A stretch of DNA of 9,572 nucleotides. Origin: Paracoccaceae bacterium. GTDB lineage: Bacteria > Pseudomonadota > Alphaproteobacteria > Rhodobacterales > Rhodobacteraceae. The DNA is taken from positions 1-9,572 of the forward strand of contig SKOX01000253.1 of the NCBI GenBank assembly GCA_007119835.1, written 5' to 3'. Of the stretch, positions 1 to 6,881 are shown in pieces; position 1 is the stretch's first letter; every line of letters starts with the position of its first letter. The translations under genes were made by a program, and so were the position numbers. The notes beneath the pieces are model-generated. The model saw only the letters and a program-made list of their open reading frames with translations, made no database searches and was not told where the DNA came from.

Positions 1-1
1 A

Positions 2-27
2 GGCGGCAGCCATCGGCGGCTGCCGCC
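2..27. repeat. Perfect 10-bp inverted repeat (hairpin)
   Basis: The arms GGCGGCAGCC (2-11) and GGCTGCCGCC (18-27) are exact reverse complements around a 6-base loop. No T-run follows on the plus strand, so it is not a textbook intrinsic terminator. It could be the end of a transcript coming from the left, or a structured leader of the operon that starts at 84. The rest of 28-83 shows no clear promoter. Confidence 0.45.
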
Positions 28-83
28 GCGCTTGCATTTCAGCGGCCGCTCCATTTAGGTGTCGGCAAAGGCTGTGGGGGCAG

Positions 84-1499
84 ATGGCGGCAAGGTTCTT
101 CAACGAGATGTACGACGGCGACACGGTCCGGCCGGCCTACCGGCGGCTGATGGATTGGGTCGAGACCACCCCGCCCGAGACGATCGCCCAGAAGAAGGAG
201 GAGGCCGAGGCGCTGTTCCGGCGCATCGGCATCACCTTCGCGGTCTATGGCGAGGGCGGCGACACCGAGCGGCTCATCCCCTTCGACATGATGCCGCGGG
301 TCTTCACCGACGCCGAGTGGCGCAGGCTCGAGCGCGGCGTCAAGCAGCGGGCCCGCGCGCTCAACGCCTTCATCTTCGACGTCTACCACCGCGCCGAGAT
401 CATCCGCGCCGGCATCGTGCCGGCGCGCCTCGTCTACCAGAACGACGCCTACGAGGCGGCGGTCGTCGGCTTCGACCCGCCCGGCGGTGTCTACTCGCAC
501 ATCGTCGGCATCGACCTCGTCCGCACCGGTCCGGACGAGTTCTTCGTGCTCGAGGACAATTGCCGCACGCCATCGGGCGTCAGCTACATGCTCGAGAACC
601 GCGAGATCATGATGCGGATGTTTCCCGAGCTGTTCCGCTCGGTGCGGATCGCGCCGGTCGACGACTATCCCGACCGGCTGCGCCGCACCCTCGCCTCGGT
701 CGCGCCGCAGGCGAGCGACGGCGAGCCGATCTCGGTCCTGCTCTCGCCCGGCGCCTTCAACTCGGCCTATTACGAGCATTCCTTCCTCGCCGACCAGATG
801 GGCATCGAGCTCGTCGAGGGGCAGGACCTCTTCGTGCAGGGCGACTTCGTCTACATGCGCACGACCGAAGGCCCGCGGCGGGTCGACGTGATCTACCGCC
901 GGATCGACGACAGCTTCCTCGATCCGCTGTGCTTCCGCTCCGAGTCGATGCTCGGCGTGCCCGGGCTGATGAACGTCTACCGCTCGGGCGGCGTGGCGAT
1001 CTGCTCGGCGCCCGGCGCCGGCGTCGCCGACGACAAGGCGATCTACACCTACGTCCCCGAGATGATCCGCTTCTATCTCGGCGAGCAGCCGATCCTGAAG
1101 AACGTCCGCACCTGGAAGTGCGGCGACCAGCTCGACCGCGCCTACGTGCTCGAGAACCTCAAGGACCTCGTGGTCAAGGAGGTCCACGGCTCGGGCGGCT
1201 ACGGCATGCTGGTGGGGCCCGCCTCGACCAAGGAGCAGATCGCGGCCTATGCCGAGCGCATCAAGGCCGACCCCGAGGACTTCATCGCCCAGCCGACGCT
1301 CGCGCTCTCCACGGTGCCGACCTTCGTCGAGAGCGGGCTTGCGCCCCGGCACGTCGACCTGCGGCCCTACTGCCTCGTCGGGCGCGAGGTGCATCTCTGC
1401 GCGGGCGGGCTCACCCGCGTCGCGCTGCGCGAGGGTTCACTCGTCGTCAACTCGAGCCAGGGGGGCGGGGTGAAGGACACCTGGGTTCTGGCCGGCTGA
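84..1499 (+). CDS. Circularly permuted ATP-grasp type 2 protein (amidoligase-like)
   Basis: This 471-residue protein belongs to the circularly permuted ATP-grasp family (former DUF404/DUF407), whose members are predicted to use ATP to form amide/peptide bonds; the substrate is unknown. The family signature VLEDNCRTPSGVSYMLENR lies near residues 154-172, preceded by the IPFDMMPR segment around 66-73. The C-terminal half has a glycine-rich nucleotide-binding stretch, VVKEVHGSGGYGM (about 363-375), an FIAQPT segment near 400, and the terminal signature SSQGGGVKDTWVL. Length is normal for the family. The start at 84 follows a G-rich stretch; an ATG at 108 is an alternative. It is the first gene of a four-gene operon, and its TGA shares one base with the next ATG. 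Family assignment is firm; the ligase activity is inferred from the family. Confidence 0.93.
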   Translation: MAARFFNEMYDGDTVRPAYRRLMDWVETTPPETIAQKKEEAEALFRRIGITFAVYGEGGDTERLIPFDMMPRVFTDAEWRRLERGVKQRARALNAFIFDVYHRAEIIRAGIVPARLVYQNDAYEAAVVGFDPPGGVYSHIVGIDLVRTGPDEFFVLEDNCRTPSGVSYMLENREIMMRMFPELFRSVRIAPVDDYPDRLRRTLASVAPQASDGEPISVLLSPGAFNSAYYEHSFLADQMGIELVEGQDLFVQGDFVYMRTTEGPRRVDVIYRRIDDSFLDPLCFRSESMLGVPGLMNVYRSGGVAICSAPGAGVADDKAIYTYVPEMIRFYLGEQPILKNVRTWKCGDQLDRAYVLENLKDLVVKEVHGSGGYGMLVGPASTKEQIAAYAERIKADPEDFIAQPTLALSTVPTFVESGLAPRHVDLRPYCLVGREVHLCAGGLTRVALREGSLVVNSSQGGGVKDTWVLAG

Positions 1500-2455
1500 T
1501 GCTGAGCCGGACGGCGGAGGCGCTCTACTGGCTCGCCCGCTACATGGAGCGGGCCGAGACCATGGCCCGGCTGCTCGAGGTCGGCTACCGCATGGCGCTG
1601 ATGCCGTCGGCCGCAGACGGGCACCGCGGCGAGTGGGGCTCGCTGCTGTGGGCCGCCGGCTGCCACGTAGGCTTCGAGGACCGGTTCGGCGCCGGCGAGG
1701 TGCATCAGCGCGACGTCGAGACCTGGCTGTTCTTCGACCGCGAGAACCCGTCCTCGGTCGTCTCCTGCATCGAGACCGCGCGCCAGAACGGCCGCGCGGT
1801 TCGCACCGCGCTGACCACCGACATGTGGGAGGCGCTCAACGGCGCCTATCTCGAGCTGCGCGAGCTCGAACGGCTGCCGCGCTCGGAGGCGCAGCTGCCG
1901 AAGCTCTGCGACTGGACCAAGCGCCAGGGCGCGCTCCTGCGCGGGACGACCGAATCCACCCACCTGCAGAACGACGGCTACGACTTCCTCAACCTCGGCA
2001 CCTATATCGAGCGCGCCGACAACACCGCGCGCGTCATCGACGTCAAGTACTACGTCCTGCTGCCGACCGTCGCTGCGGTGGGAAGCTCGATCGACACCTA
2101 CCAGTGGACGACGCTGCTGCGCGCGCTTTCGGCCTACCGCTCGTTCCACTGGGCCTACCGGGGCGACTACACGCCGCGCAAGATCGCGCACTTCCTGATC
2201 CTCAACCCGGCCTGCCCGCGCTCGCTCCTGCACTGCATCGACATGGCGAACTTCCACCTCAACCGGCTGTCGCGGGCCTACGACCGGACGACGCCCGCCC
2301 ATGACCGGGCGCGCGACATGTTCGCCGAGCTTGCCGACGCCGAGGTGGAGGACATCGTCCGCGAGGGGCTGCACGAGTTCCTCACCCGCTTCATCAACCA
2401 GAACGCAGCCCTCGGCCAGGACCTCGCCGACGGCTACCTCTTCGGGGTGCGCTAG
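1499..2455 (+). CDS. Alpha-E domain protein (DUF403 family)
   Basis: This 318-residue, mostly helical protein of the alpha-E family has no assigned reaction. The N-terminal hallmark MLSRTAEALYWLARYMERAE (residues 1-20) and the internal motif FLNLGTYIERADNTAR (about 163-178) are both present, followed by a YQWTTLLRALSAYRSFHW segment near 201-218 and an FLILNPACPRSL segment. The ATG at 1499 overlaps the last base of the preceding TGA, so translation is probably coupled. No signal peptide or membrane segment is seen. In genomes alpha-E proteins travel with the permuted ATP-grasp protein and a transglutaminase, sometimes fused to the ATP-grasp domain, and are thought to act with it. The next gene starts directly after the TAG, with no spacer. 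Confidence 0.93.
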   Translation: MLSRTAEALYWLARYMERAETMARLLEVGYRMALMPSAADGHRGEWGSLLWAAGCHVGFEDRFGAGEVHQRDVETWLFFDRENPSSVVSCIETARQNGRAVRTALTTDMWEALNGAYLELRELERLPRSEAQLPKLCDWTKRQGALLRGTTESTHLQNDGYDFLNLGTYIERADNTARVIDVKYYVLLPTVAAVGSSIDTYQWTTLLRALSAYRSFHWAYRGDYTPRKIAHFLILNPACPRSLLHCIDMANFHLNRLSRAYDRTTPAHDRARDMFAELADAEVEDIVREGLHEFLTRFINQNAALGQDLADGYLFGVR

Positions 2456-3382
2456 ATGCGGATCGCCGTCTCCCACCGCACGGTCTACCGCTACGACCGG
2501 CCCGCGCGCTTCGTCGCCCAGAGCCACCGCCTGACCCCTGCCGACAGCCAGGGCCAGCGGGTCGAGCGCTGGTCGATCACCGCCGAGGGCGCCGAGCTCG
2601 GCGCGCGCTGCCGCGACGGGGCAGGGGACATCATCGTGACCATGACCCACCAGGGCCCGGTCGAGGAGATCGCGATCGTCGTCGACGGCCTCGTCGAGAC
2701 CCGCGATACCGCCGGCGTGCTGCGCGGCCATGCCGAGACCATCGCGCCCATGGTCTACCTCCGCCCGACCGCGGCGACGGCGATCAACCGCGGGCTGAGA
2801 GAGCTCGGCGAGCGCGCGCTCGCCGGGCGGCACGACGCGGGCGACCTCGACCGGGCGCACATGCTCGCGGCCGCCGTGGCCGACGCCATCGCCTATGCCC
2901 CGGGCGTGACCCACGCCCACACCACAGCCGCCGAGGCGCTCGAGATCGGGCTGGGGGTCTGCCAGGACCACGCGCACGCGATGATCGCGCTCGCCCGCGT
3001 GGCGGGCCTGCCGGCGCGCTACGTCACGGGCTACCTCTTCGCCGGCGACCAGGAGGGCAACTACGAGGCGAGCCACGCCTGGGCCGAGGTGTTCGTCGCC
3101 GGCCTCGGCTGGGTCGGCTTCGACGCCGCCAACCGCTGCTGCCCGGACGAGCGCTACATCCGCGTCGGCTCGGGCCGCGACGCGCGCGACGCAGCCCCGA
3201 TCCGCGGCGTCTCCGGCGGCCTCGCCGCGGAGGTGATGGAGGTCGAGGTCGTCGTGGCCGACGCCCAGTCGCAGACGCAGTCGCAATCCCAAGGCCAGTC
3301 CCAGCAGGGCCAATCCCAGCAGGGGCAATCCCAGCAGGGGCAGTCACAGAAATCGCCCTCGCCGTCCCGGCGGCAACGATAG
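2456..3382 (+). CDS. Transglutaminase-fold cysteine peptidase with Gln/Ser-rich tail
   Basis: This 308-residue protein has the bacterial transglutaminase-like N-terminal domain (from MRIAVSHRTVYRYD) followed by a transglutaminase core. A Cys-His-Asp triad is visible: Cys169 in GVCQDHAHAM, His207 in ASHAWAEVF and Asp223 in GFDAANR. Bacterial members of this family usually act as peptidases or amidases rather than as cross-linking enzymes. No signal peptide is seen, so it is probably cytoplasmic. The ATG directly follows the TAG of the alpha-E gene, with the ribosome-binding site inside that gene. After the core (to about residue 268) the protein ends in 38 residues made almost only of Gln, Ser and Gly, closing with a basic SPSRRQR stretch. 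The tail is not part of the core fold. Family assignment is firm; the substrate is unknown. Confidence 0.92.
   Translation: MRIAVSHRTVYRYDRPARFVAQSHRLTPADSQGQRVERWSITAEGAELGARCRDGAGDIIVTMTHQGPVEEIAIVVDGLVETRDTAGVLRGHAETIAPMVYLRPTAATAINRGLRELGERALAGRHDAGDLDRAHMLAAAVADAIAYAPGVTHAHTTAAEALEIGLGVCQDHAHAMIALARVAGLPARYVTGYLFAGDQEGNYEASHAWAEVFVAGLGWVGFDAANRCCPDERYIRVGSGRDARDAAPIRGVSGGLAAEVMEVEVVVADAQSQTQSQSQGQSQQGQSQQGQSQQGQSQKSPSPSRRQR
3266..3349 (+). repeat. In-frame 15-base tandem repeat encoding Gln/Ser tail
   Basis: Two identical 15-base units, CAATCCCAGCAGGGG, lie at 3311-3325 and 3326-3340. They are preceded by a variant unit (3296-3310) and followed by a 9-base partial unit (3341-3349). The stretch from 3266 to 3295 is a looser CAG/TCN run. 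Each unit encodes Gln-Ser-Gln-Gln-Gly, and because the unit is a multiple of three, copy-number change by slippage would keep the frame. Confidence 0.85.
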
Positions 3383-3398
3383 GGCCGGAGATCGCACG

Positions 3399-4121
3399 AT
3401 GACCTATTGCGTCGGCCTGAGGCTCGATGCCGGGCTGGTCCTGCTCTCGGACACCCGCACCAATGCCGGCCTCGACAACGTCGCGGTGTTCCGCAAGATG
3501 CACTGCTTCGACGTCGCGGGCGAGCGCGCCATCGCCATTCTCGCCGCCGGCAACCTCTCGGTGACCCAGACCACCATTGCCCGTCTCCGCCACGCCATCG
3601 ACGGCGGCGACGCCGAGCGCACGCCCTCGATCCTGCTCGCGCCCTCGATGCTCGACGTGGCCGAGATCATCGGCGACACGCTGTCGTCCGTCTGGCGCGA
3701 CGTCTCCGACAAGATGGCGCCTGCGGGCCAGGCGCCGTCCGCGACGATGCTCGTGGCCGGCCAGCGCAAGGGCGGGCAGCTCCGGCTGTTTCTCGTCTAT
3801 TGCGAGGGCAACTTCATCGAGGCGACCGACGACACGCCCTATCTCCAGATCGGCGAGCGCAAGTACGGCAAGCCGATCCTCGACCGCGTGGTGCGCCCCG
3901 AGACGACGCTCGAGGACGGCCGCAAGCTGGTCCTGATCTCGATGGACTCGACGATGCGCTCGAACCTGTCGGTCGGCATGCCGCTCGACCTCGCGATCAT
4001 CGAGCGCGACAGCTACCGCTTCGGCGTGCGCGAGCGGATCGAGCCGGGCGACCCCGACTTCGCCGCCCTCTCCGAGGCCTGGAGCCGCGCCCTGCGCGAC
4101 GGCTTCGCGGCGCTGCCCTGA
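3399..4121 (+). CDS. Anbu-type bacterial proteasome homologue
   Basis: This 240-residue protein of the proteasome beta/HslV-like Ntn-hydrolase fold begins MTYCVGLRLDAG. After removal of Met1, Thr2 becomes the N-terminal nucleophile, and Asp18 (SDTRTN) and Lys33 (FRKMH) fall where the family has its catalytic Asp17 and Lys32/33. These place it in the Anbu (ancestral beta subunit, BPH) group rather than HslV: it sits beside the ATP-grasp, alpha-E and transglutaminase genes, as Anbu genes do, and no HslU-type ATPase is nearby. Anbu proteins assemble into large self-compartmentalised oligomers, but peptidase activity has been hard to demonstrate. The start has a GGAG box 8 bases upstream and follows the previous stop by 16 bases. 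It is the last gene of the operon. Family assignment is firm; the physiological role is unknown. Confidence 0.92.
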   Translation: MTYCVGLRLDAGLVLLSDTRTNAGLDNVAVFRKMHCFDVAGERAIAILAAGNLSVTQTTIARLRHAIDGGDAERTPSILLAPSMLDVAEIIGDTLSSVWRDVSDKMAPAGQAPSATMLVAGQRKGGQLRLFLVYCEGNFIEATDDTPYLQIGERKYGKPILDRVVRPETTLEDGRKLVLISMDSTMRSNLSVGMPLDLAIIERDSYRFGVRERIEPGDPDFAALSEAWSRALRDGFAALP

Positions 4122-4263
4122 GGCGGCTCCGCCCTTTCCGTGAGCGGAATGCCGCATTGACGATGGTCCCGACCGGATTTCACCGTGCGGAGCGACAGCC
4201 GCGGCGACGGATTTGACCCCGGCCGGTCGCGCGACCATCTCTCCCGGGGCGGCGGAGGCAGGC

Positions 4264-5454
4264 ATGGACGGCGGCGAGCAGATCCAGGTGACGGTTCTGG
4301 CCGGGCTCGAGCAGATCGAGGCCGCCGATTGGGACGCCTGCGCCGCGCCCGAGGGCACGTCGCCGTGCGATCCCTTCACCACCCACCGCTTCCTCGCCGC
4401 CCTCGAGGCCTCGGGCTCCGTCGGCCCCGGCACCGGCTGGCAGCCCCGCCACCTCGTCGCCCGCCAAGGCGGGCAGGTGGTCGCCGTCATGCCGCTCTAC
4501 GCCAAGGGCCACAGCCAGGGCGAATACATCTTCGACCACAACTGGGCGCATGCCTACATGCGCGCCGGTGGCCGCTACTACCCGAAGCTGCAGGCCGCCG
4601 TGCCCTTCACGCCCGCCACCGGCCGCCGCTTCCTCGTCCGCCCGGGCTTCGAGGCCATCGGCATGCCCGCCCTCGTCGAGGCCGCGGTGCGCGTCGCCGA
4701 GGGCTCCGGCGTCTCCTCGATCCACGTCACCTTCTGCACCGCCGACGAGCGCGCCCGCGGCGAGGCCCTCGGTCTGATGGGCCGCATCACCCAGCAGTTC
4801 CACTGGGAGAACCGCGGCTATGCCGACTTCGACGCCTTCCTCGCCGCCCTCGCCTCGCGCAAGCGCAAGGCGATCCGCAAGGAGCGCGCGGCGGCGCAGG
4901 GTTTCGGCGGCGAGATCGTGCGGCTCACCGGCGACGCCATCGAGCCCGAGCACTGGGACGCCTTCTGGCGCTTCTACCAGGACACCGGCGCGCGCAAGTG
5001 GGGCACGCCCTACCTCACCCGCGCCTTCTTCGACCAAGTCCACGCCACCATGCGCCGCGACGTCCTCCTGGTCATGGCGCGGCGGAACGGCCGCTGGGTG
5101 GCGGGCGCGCTGAACTTCATCGGCCGCGACGCCCTCTACGGCCGCTACTGGGGCTGCACCGAGGAGCACGACTGCCTGCATTTCGAGCTCTGCTACTACC
5201 AGGCGATCGACTGGGCGATCGCGCATGGCCTTGCCCGGGTCGAGGCTGGCGCCCAAGGGGCGCACAAGCTCGCCCGCGGCTACCTGCCGGTGCAGACCCA
5301 CTCGCTGCACTGGATCGCCGACCCCGGCCTTGCCCGCGCCGTCGCCCAGTATCTCGAGGCCGAGCGCGCCGCCGAGATGGAGGAGATCGAGGTCCTGACC
5401 GCCTACGGCCCCTTCCGCCGCACCGCGGGCGAGGACGAGCCCGGCCCGGCCTGA
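4264..5454 (+). CDS. FemAB-like predicted N-acyltransferase (COG3146 family)
   Basis: This 396-residue protein of the GNAT/FemAB-like family (COG3146, often labelled peptidoglycan biosynthesis protein) is predicted to transfer an acyl or aminoacyl group to an amine; no substrate is known. Recognisable segments are SQGEYIFDHNWAHAY (near residue 81), a basic RKRKAIRKERAA helix (about 199-210), LYGRYWGCTEEHDCLHFELC (about 290-309) and EAGAQGAHKLARGYLP (327-342). The ATG at 4264 is chosen because a GGAGG box lies 5 bases upstream; an in-frame TTG at 4213 would add 17 atypical residues. It follows the proteasome-homologue gene by 142 bases, so it may be a separate transcript: a TTGACG hexamer at 4157 could be a -35 box, but no good -10 follows. 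Whether it works with the upstream cassette or independently is open. Confidence 0.88.
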   Translation: MDGGEQIQVTVLAGLEQIEAADWDACAAPEGTSPCDPFTTHRFLAALEASGSVGPGTGWQPRHLVARQGGQVVAVMPLYAKGHSQGEYIFDHNWAHAYMRAGGRYYPKLQAAVPFTPATGRRFLVRPGFEAIGMPALVEAAVRVAEGSGVSSIHVTFCTADERARGEALGLMGRITQQFHWENRGYADFDAFLAALASRKRKAIRKERAAAQGFGGEIVRLTGDAIEPEHWDAFWRFYQDTGARKWGTPYLTRAFFDQVHATMRRDVLLVMARRNGRWVAGALNFIGRDALYGRYWGCTEEHDCLHFELCYYQAIDWAIAHGLARVEAGAQGAHKLARGYLPVQTHSLHWIADPGLARAVAQYLEAERAAEMEEIEVLTAYGPFRRTAGEDEPGPA

Positions 5455-5494
5455 CACGCCGGCGACCGGCCGCGCCCGGCAGGAGCACTTTGTC

Positions 5495-5566
5495 ATGCTG
5501 AAGCAGAGCCTTGCGGCGCTTCCGCGTTGTGAACACCGTCCGCCGGCCCATCCGGCTTGCACGTAG
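5495..5566 (+). CDS. Possible 23-residue leader peptide before kdsA
   Basis: A short reading frame of 23 codons (starting MLKQSLAALPRCEH) lies between the acyltransferase and kdsA. An AGGAG box sits 9 bases before its ATG, which is the only reason to list it. It resembles no leader I recognise and has no run of one amino acid of the attenuator kind. A 6-bp GCCCCG/CGGGGC hairpin (5569-5591) follows just after its stop and just before the kdsA ribosome-binding site. It may be chance in GC-rich intergenic DNA. Confidence 0.2.
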   Translation: MLKQSLAALPRCEHRPPAHPACT

Positions 5567-5610
5567 CGGCCCCGCGCGGTAGGCCCGGGGCGATCTAGGA
5601 GGCAGGCGCC

Positions 5611-6447
5611 ATGAGCGAGCAGAAGGTCGTCGAGGTGGGCGGGGTGCGGTTCGGCAACCGCCTGCCGCTGGTCCTGATCGCCGGTCCCTGCCAGCTCGAG
5701 GGCCTCGACCACGCCCTGCGCATCGCCGAGACCATGGCCGAGACCTGCGCCAGGGCAGGGGTCGGCTACGTCTTCAAGGCCTCCTTCGACAAGGCGAACC
5801 GCACCTCGCTCTCCGGCCGCCGCGGCCCGGGCCTCGACGAGGGCCTGCGGACGCTCGCCGAGATCCGCGCCCGCATCGGCTGCCCGGTCCTCACCGACAT
5901 CCACGCCCCCGACCAGTGCGCCCCCGCGTCCGAAGCCGTCGACATCCTGCAGATCCCGGCCTTCCTCTGCCGCCAGACCGACCTGCTCCTCGCCGCGGGC
6001 GCGACCGGCGCGGCGATCAACGTCAAGAAGGGCCAGTTCCTCGCGCCCTGGGACATGGCGAACGTCGCCGCCAAGGTCGCCTCCACCGGCAACGAGCGCA
6101 TCCTGCTCACCGAGCGCGGCGTCTCCTTCGGCTACAACGCGCTCGTCGCCGACATGCGCAGCCTGCCGATCATGGCCCGCACGGGCTATCCCGTGGTGAT
6201 GGACGCGACCCATTCGGTGCAGGAGCCCGGCGGCCTTGGCGGCGCCTCCGGCGGCCAGCGCGCCTTCGCGCCGGTCATGGCGCGCGCCGCCGTCGCGGTC
6301 GGTGTCGCCGCCGTCTTCATCGAGACCCACCCGGATCCGGATGCTGCCCCTTCCGACGGCCCGAACATGGTGCCTCTCGCCGAGATGCCCGCCCTCGTCT
6401 CCGAGATCTGCGCCTTCGACGCCATCTCCAAGGCCCGCCGCGCCTGA
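5611..6447 (+). CDS. kdsA: 3-deoxy-8-phosphooctulonate (KDO8P) synthase, metal-dependent class
   Basis: KdsA condenses phosphoenolpyruvate with arabinose 5-phosphate to KDO 8-phosphate, the precursor of the KDO sugar of lipopolysaccharide, in the cytoplasm. The 278-residue protein has the expected length and motifs: [10 protein letters not shown] (22-31), [36 protein letters not shown] and [17 protein letters not shown]. Cys27, His201, Glu238 and Asp249 match in identity and spacing (174, 37, 11) the metal ligands of the Aquifex aeolicus enzyme, so this is the metal-dependent class; the E. coli type has Asn at the Cys position. An AGGAGG box at 5597-5602, 8 bases before the ATG, fixes the start. 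It lies 156 bases after the acyltransferase and 52 bases before the tRNA. The usual partners (pyrG, eno, secG) are not in the window. Confidence 0.97.
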   Translation: MSEQKVVEVGGVRFGNRLPLVLIAGPCQLEGLDHALRIAETMAETCARAGVGYVFKASFDKANRTSLSGRRGPGLDEGLRTLAEIRARIGCPVLTDIHAPDQCAPASEAVDILQIPAFLCRQTDLLLAAGATGAAINVKKGQFLAPWDMANVAAKVASTGNERILLTERGVSFGYNALVADMRSLPIMARTGYPVVMDATHSVQEPGGLGGASGGQRAFAPVMARAAVAVGVAAVFIETHPDPDAAPSDGPNMVPLAEMPALVSEICAFDAISKARRA

Positions 6448-6459
6448 CGCTGCACGGGC

Positions 6460-6488
6460 TTGTGGCCCCGGCCGGCGGGCTCTAGTAG
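6460..6488 (+). promoter_or_regulatory. Candidate promoter of tRNA-Gln
   Basis: TTGTGG (6460-6465) and TAGTAG (6483-6488) are separated by 17 bases and end 11 bases before the tRNA. Each hexamer matches the sigma-70 consensus at only three positions, so the case rests on spacing and position. It overlaps no gene. Confidence 0.25.
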
Positions 6489-6499
6489 AGAGTTCGCAT

Positions 6500-6573
6500 T
6501 GGGGCGTGGCCAAGCGGTAAGGCAACGGGTTTTGGTCCCGTGATCCCAGGTTCGAATCCTGGCGCCCCAGCCA
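6500..6573 (+). tRNA. tRNA-Gln (anticodon TTG), CCA encoded
   Basis: A full cloverleaf can be drawn. The acceptor arm is TGGGGCG (6500-6506) paired with CGCCCCA (6563-6569), with the T1-A72 pair typical of bacterial tRNA-Gln. The D stem is GCC/GGC, the anticodon stem ACGGG/CCCGT around the loop TTTTGGT giving anticodon TTG, and the T arm CCAGG-TTCGAAT-CCTGG. The discriminator is G6570 and the 3' CCA (6571-6573) is encoded. A T5 run follows at 6576-6580. The gene reads CAA codons, and CAG by wobble. It is intact, although it probably serves as the integration target of the recombinase gene beside it. Confidence 0.97.
6530..6573 (+). other. Probable attachment site at the 3' half of tRNA-Gln
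   Basis: Tyrosine recombinases of genomic islands commonly integrate at the anticodon arm or T arm through the 3' end of a tRNA, and their gene commonly lies next to the regenerated tRNA, as here. The 3' half of the tRNA is therefore the likely core site. No second copy of this stretch is visible in the window, so the other boundary must lie to the right of 9572. The exact core limits cannot be set from one copy. Confidence 0.4.
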
Positions 6574-6600
6574 ACTTTTTCCCTAAACCCCTGAAAACCA

Positions 6601-6623
6601 ACGATCCGGAAAATCCTGATCGT
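6601..6623. repeat. Imperfect palindrome between tRNA and recombinase gene
   Basis: The arms ACGATCCGGA (6601-6610) and TCCTGATCGT (6614-6623) pair at 9 of 10 positions around an AAA centre. The site begins 28 bases after the tRNA CCA, in the most AT-rich part of the interval. It has no following T-run, so it is more like a protein-binding site (recombinase arm, excisionase or repressor site) than a terminator. The rest of the 6574-6881 interval holds a proline-rich open frame of doubtful coding value and nothing else I recognise. Confidence 0.5.
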
Positions 6624-6881
6624 GCTCATTCCGGCCATTCCCAGCACCGTGTCGGAGGCGGCATGGACGCGGGAATGAACCGGGTCGCATCGACCATCGC
6701 CGCCGCTGGCCGTGCCGCTGCATTGCCCCCGCCTCCGGTCGCCCGGCCGCCCGCGCAGAAATCGGCCGCGAACCTCCTGCCGTGCTTTCCGGCTCCCCCC
6801 CACCCGAACCGACCTCCCCGTCACGGCGATGCCGGCGCACCCGCGCCTGCCGCCGCCCAAGGTTGGGTCGAGGAACGAGTG

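Noticed and set aside
39..3328. Long minus-strand open frames antisense to the four-gene operon (39-1394 and 1367-3328).
   Set aside because: They are rich in Asp, Arg, Val, Leu, His and Glu in the pattern expected of the complement of GC-rich coding DNA, and the plus-strand frames are recognised families with intact motifs.
3296..3349. Tandem repeats considered as a CRISPR or VNTR locus.
   Set aside because: The units are 15 bases without spacers and are in frame inside the transglutaminase gene, encoding its tail.
4122..4137. GGCG-GCTC-CGCC followed by CTTT after the Anbu stop as an intrinsic terminator.
   Set aside because: A 4-bp stem and three T residues are too weak in this GC-rich background.
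6540..6662. Extension of the integrase frame leftwards into the tRNA gene.
   Set aside because: The frame is open, but the start would lie inside the tRNA and there is no ribosome-binding site; the residues look like translated intergenic DNA.
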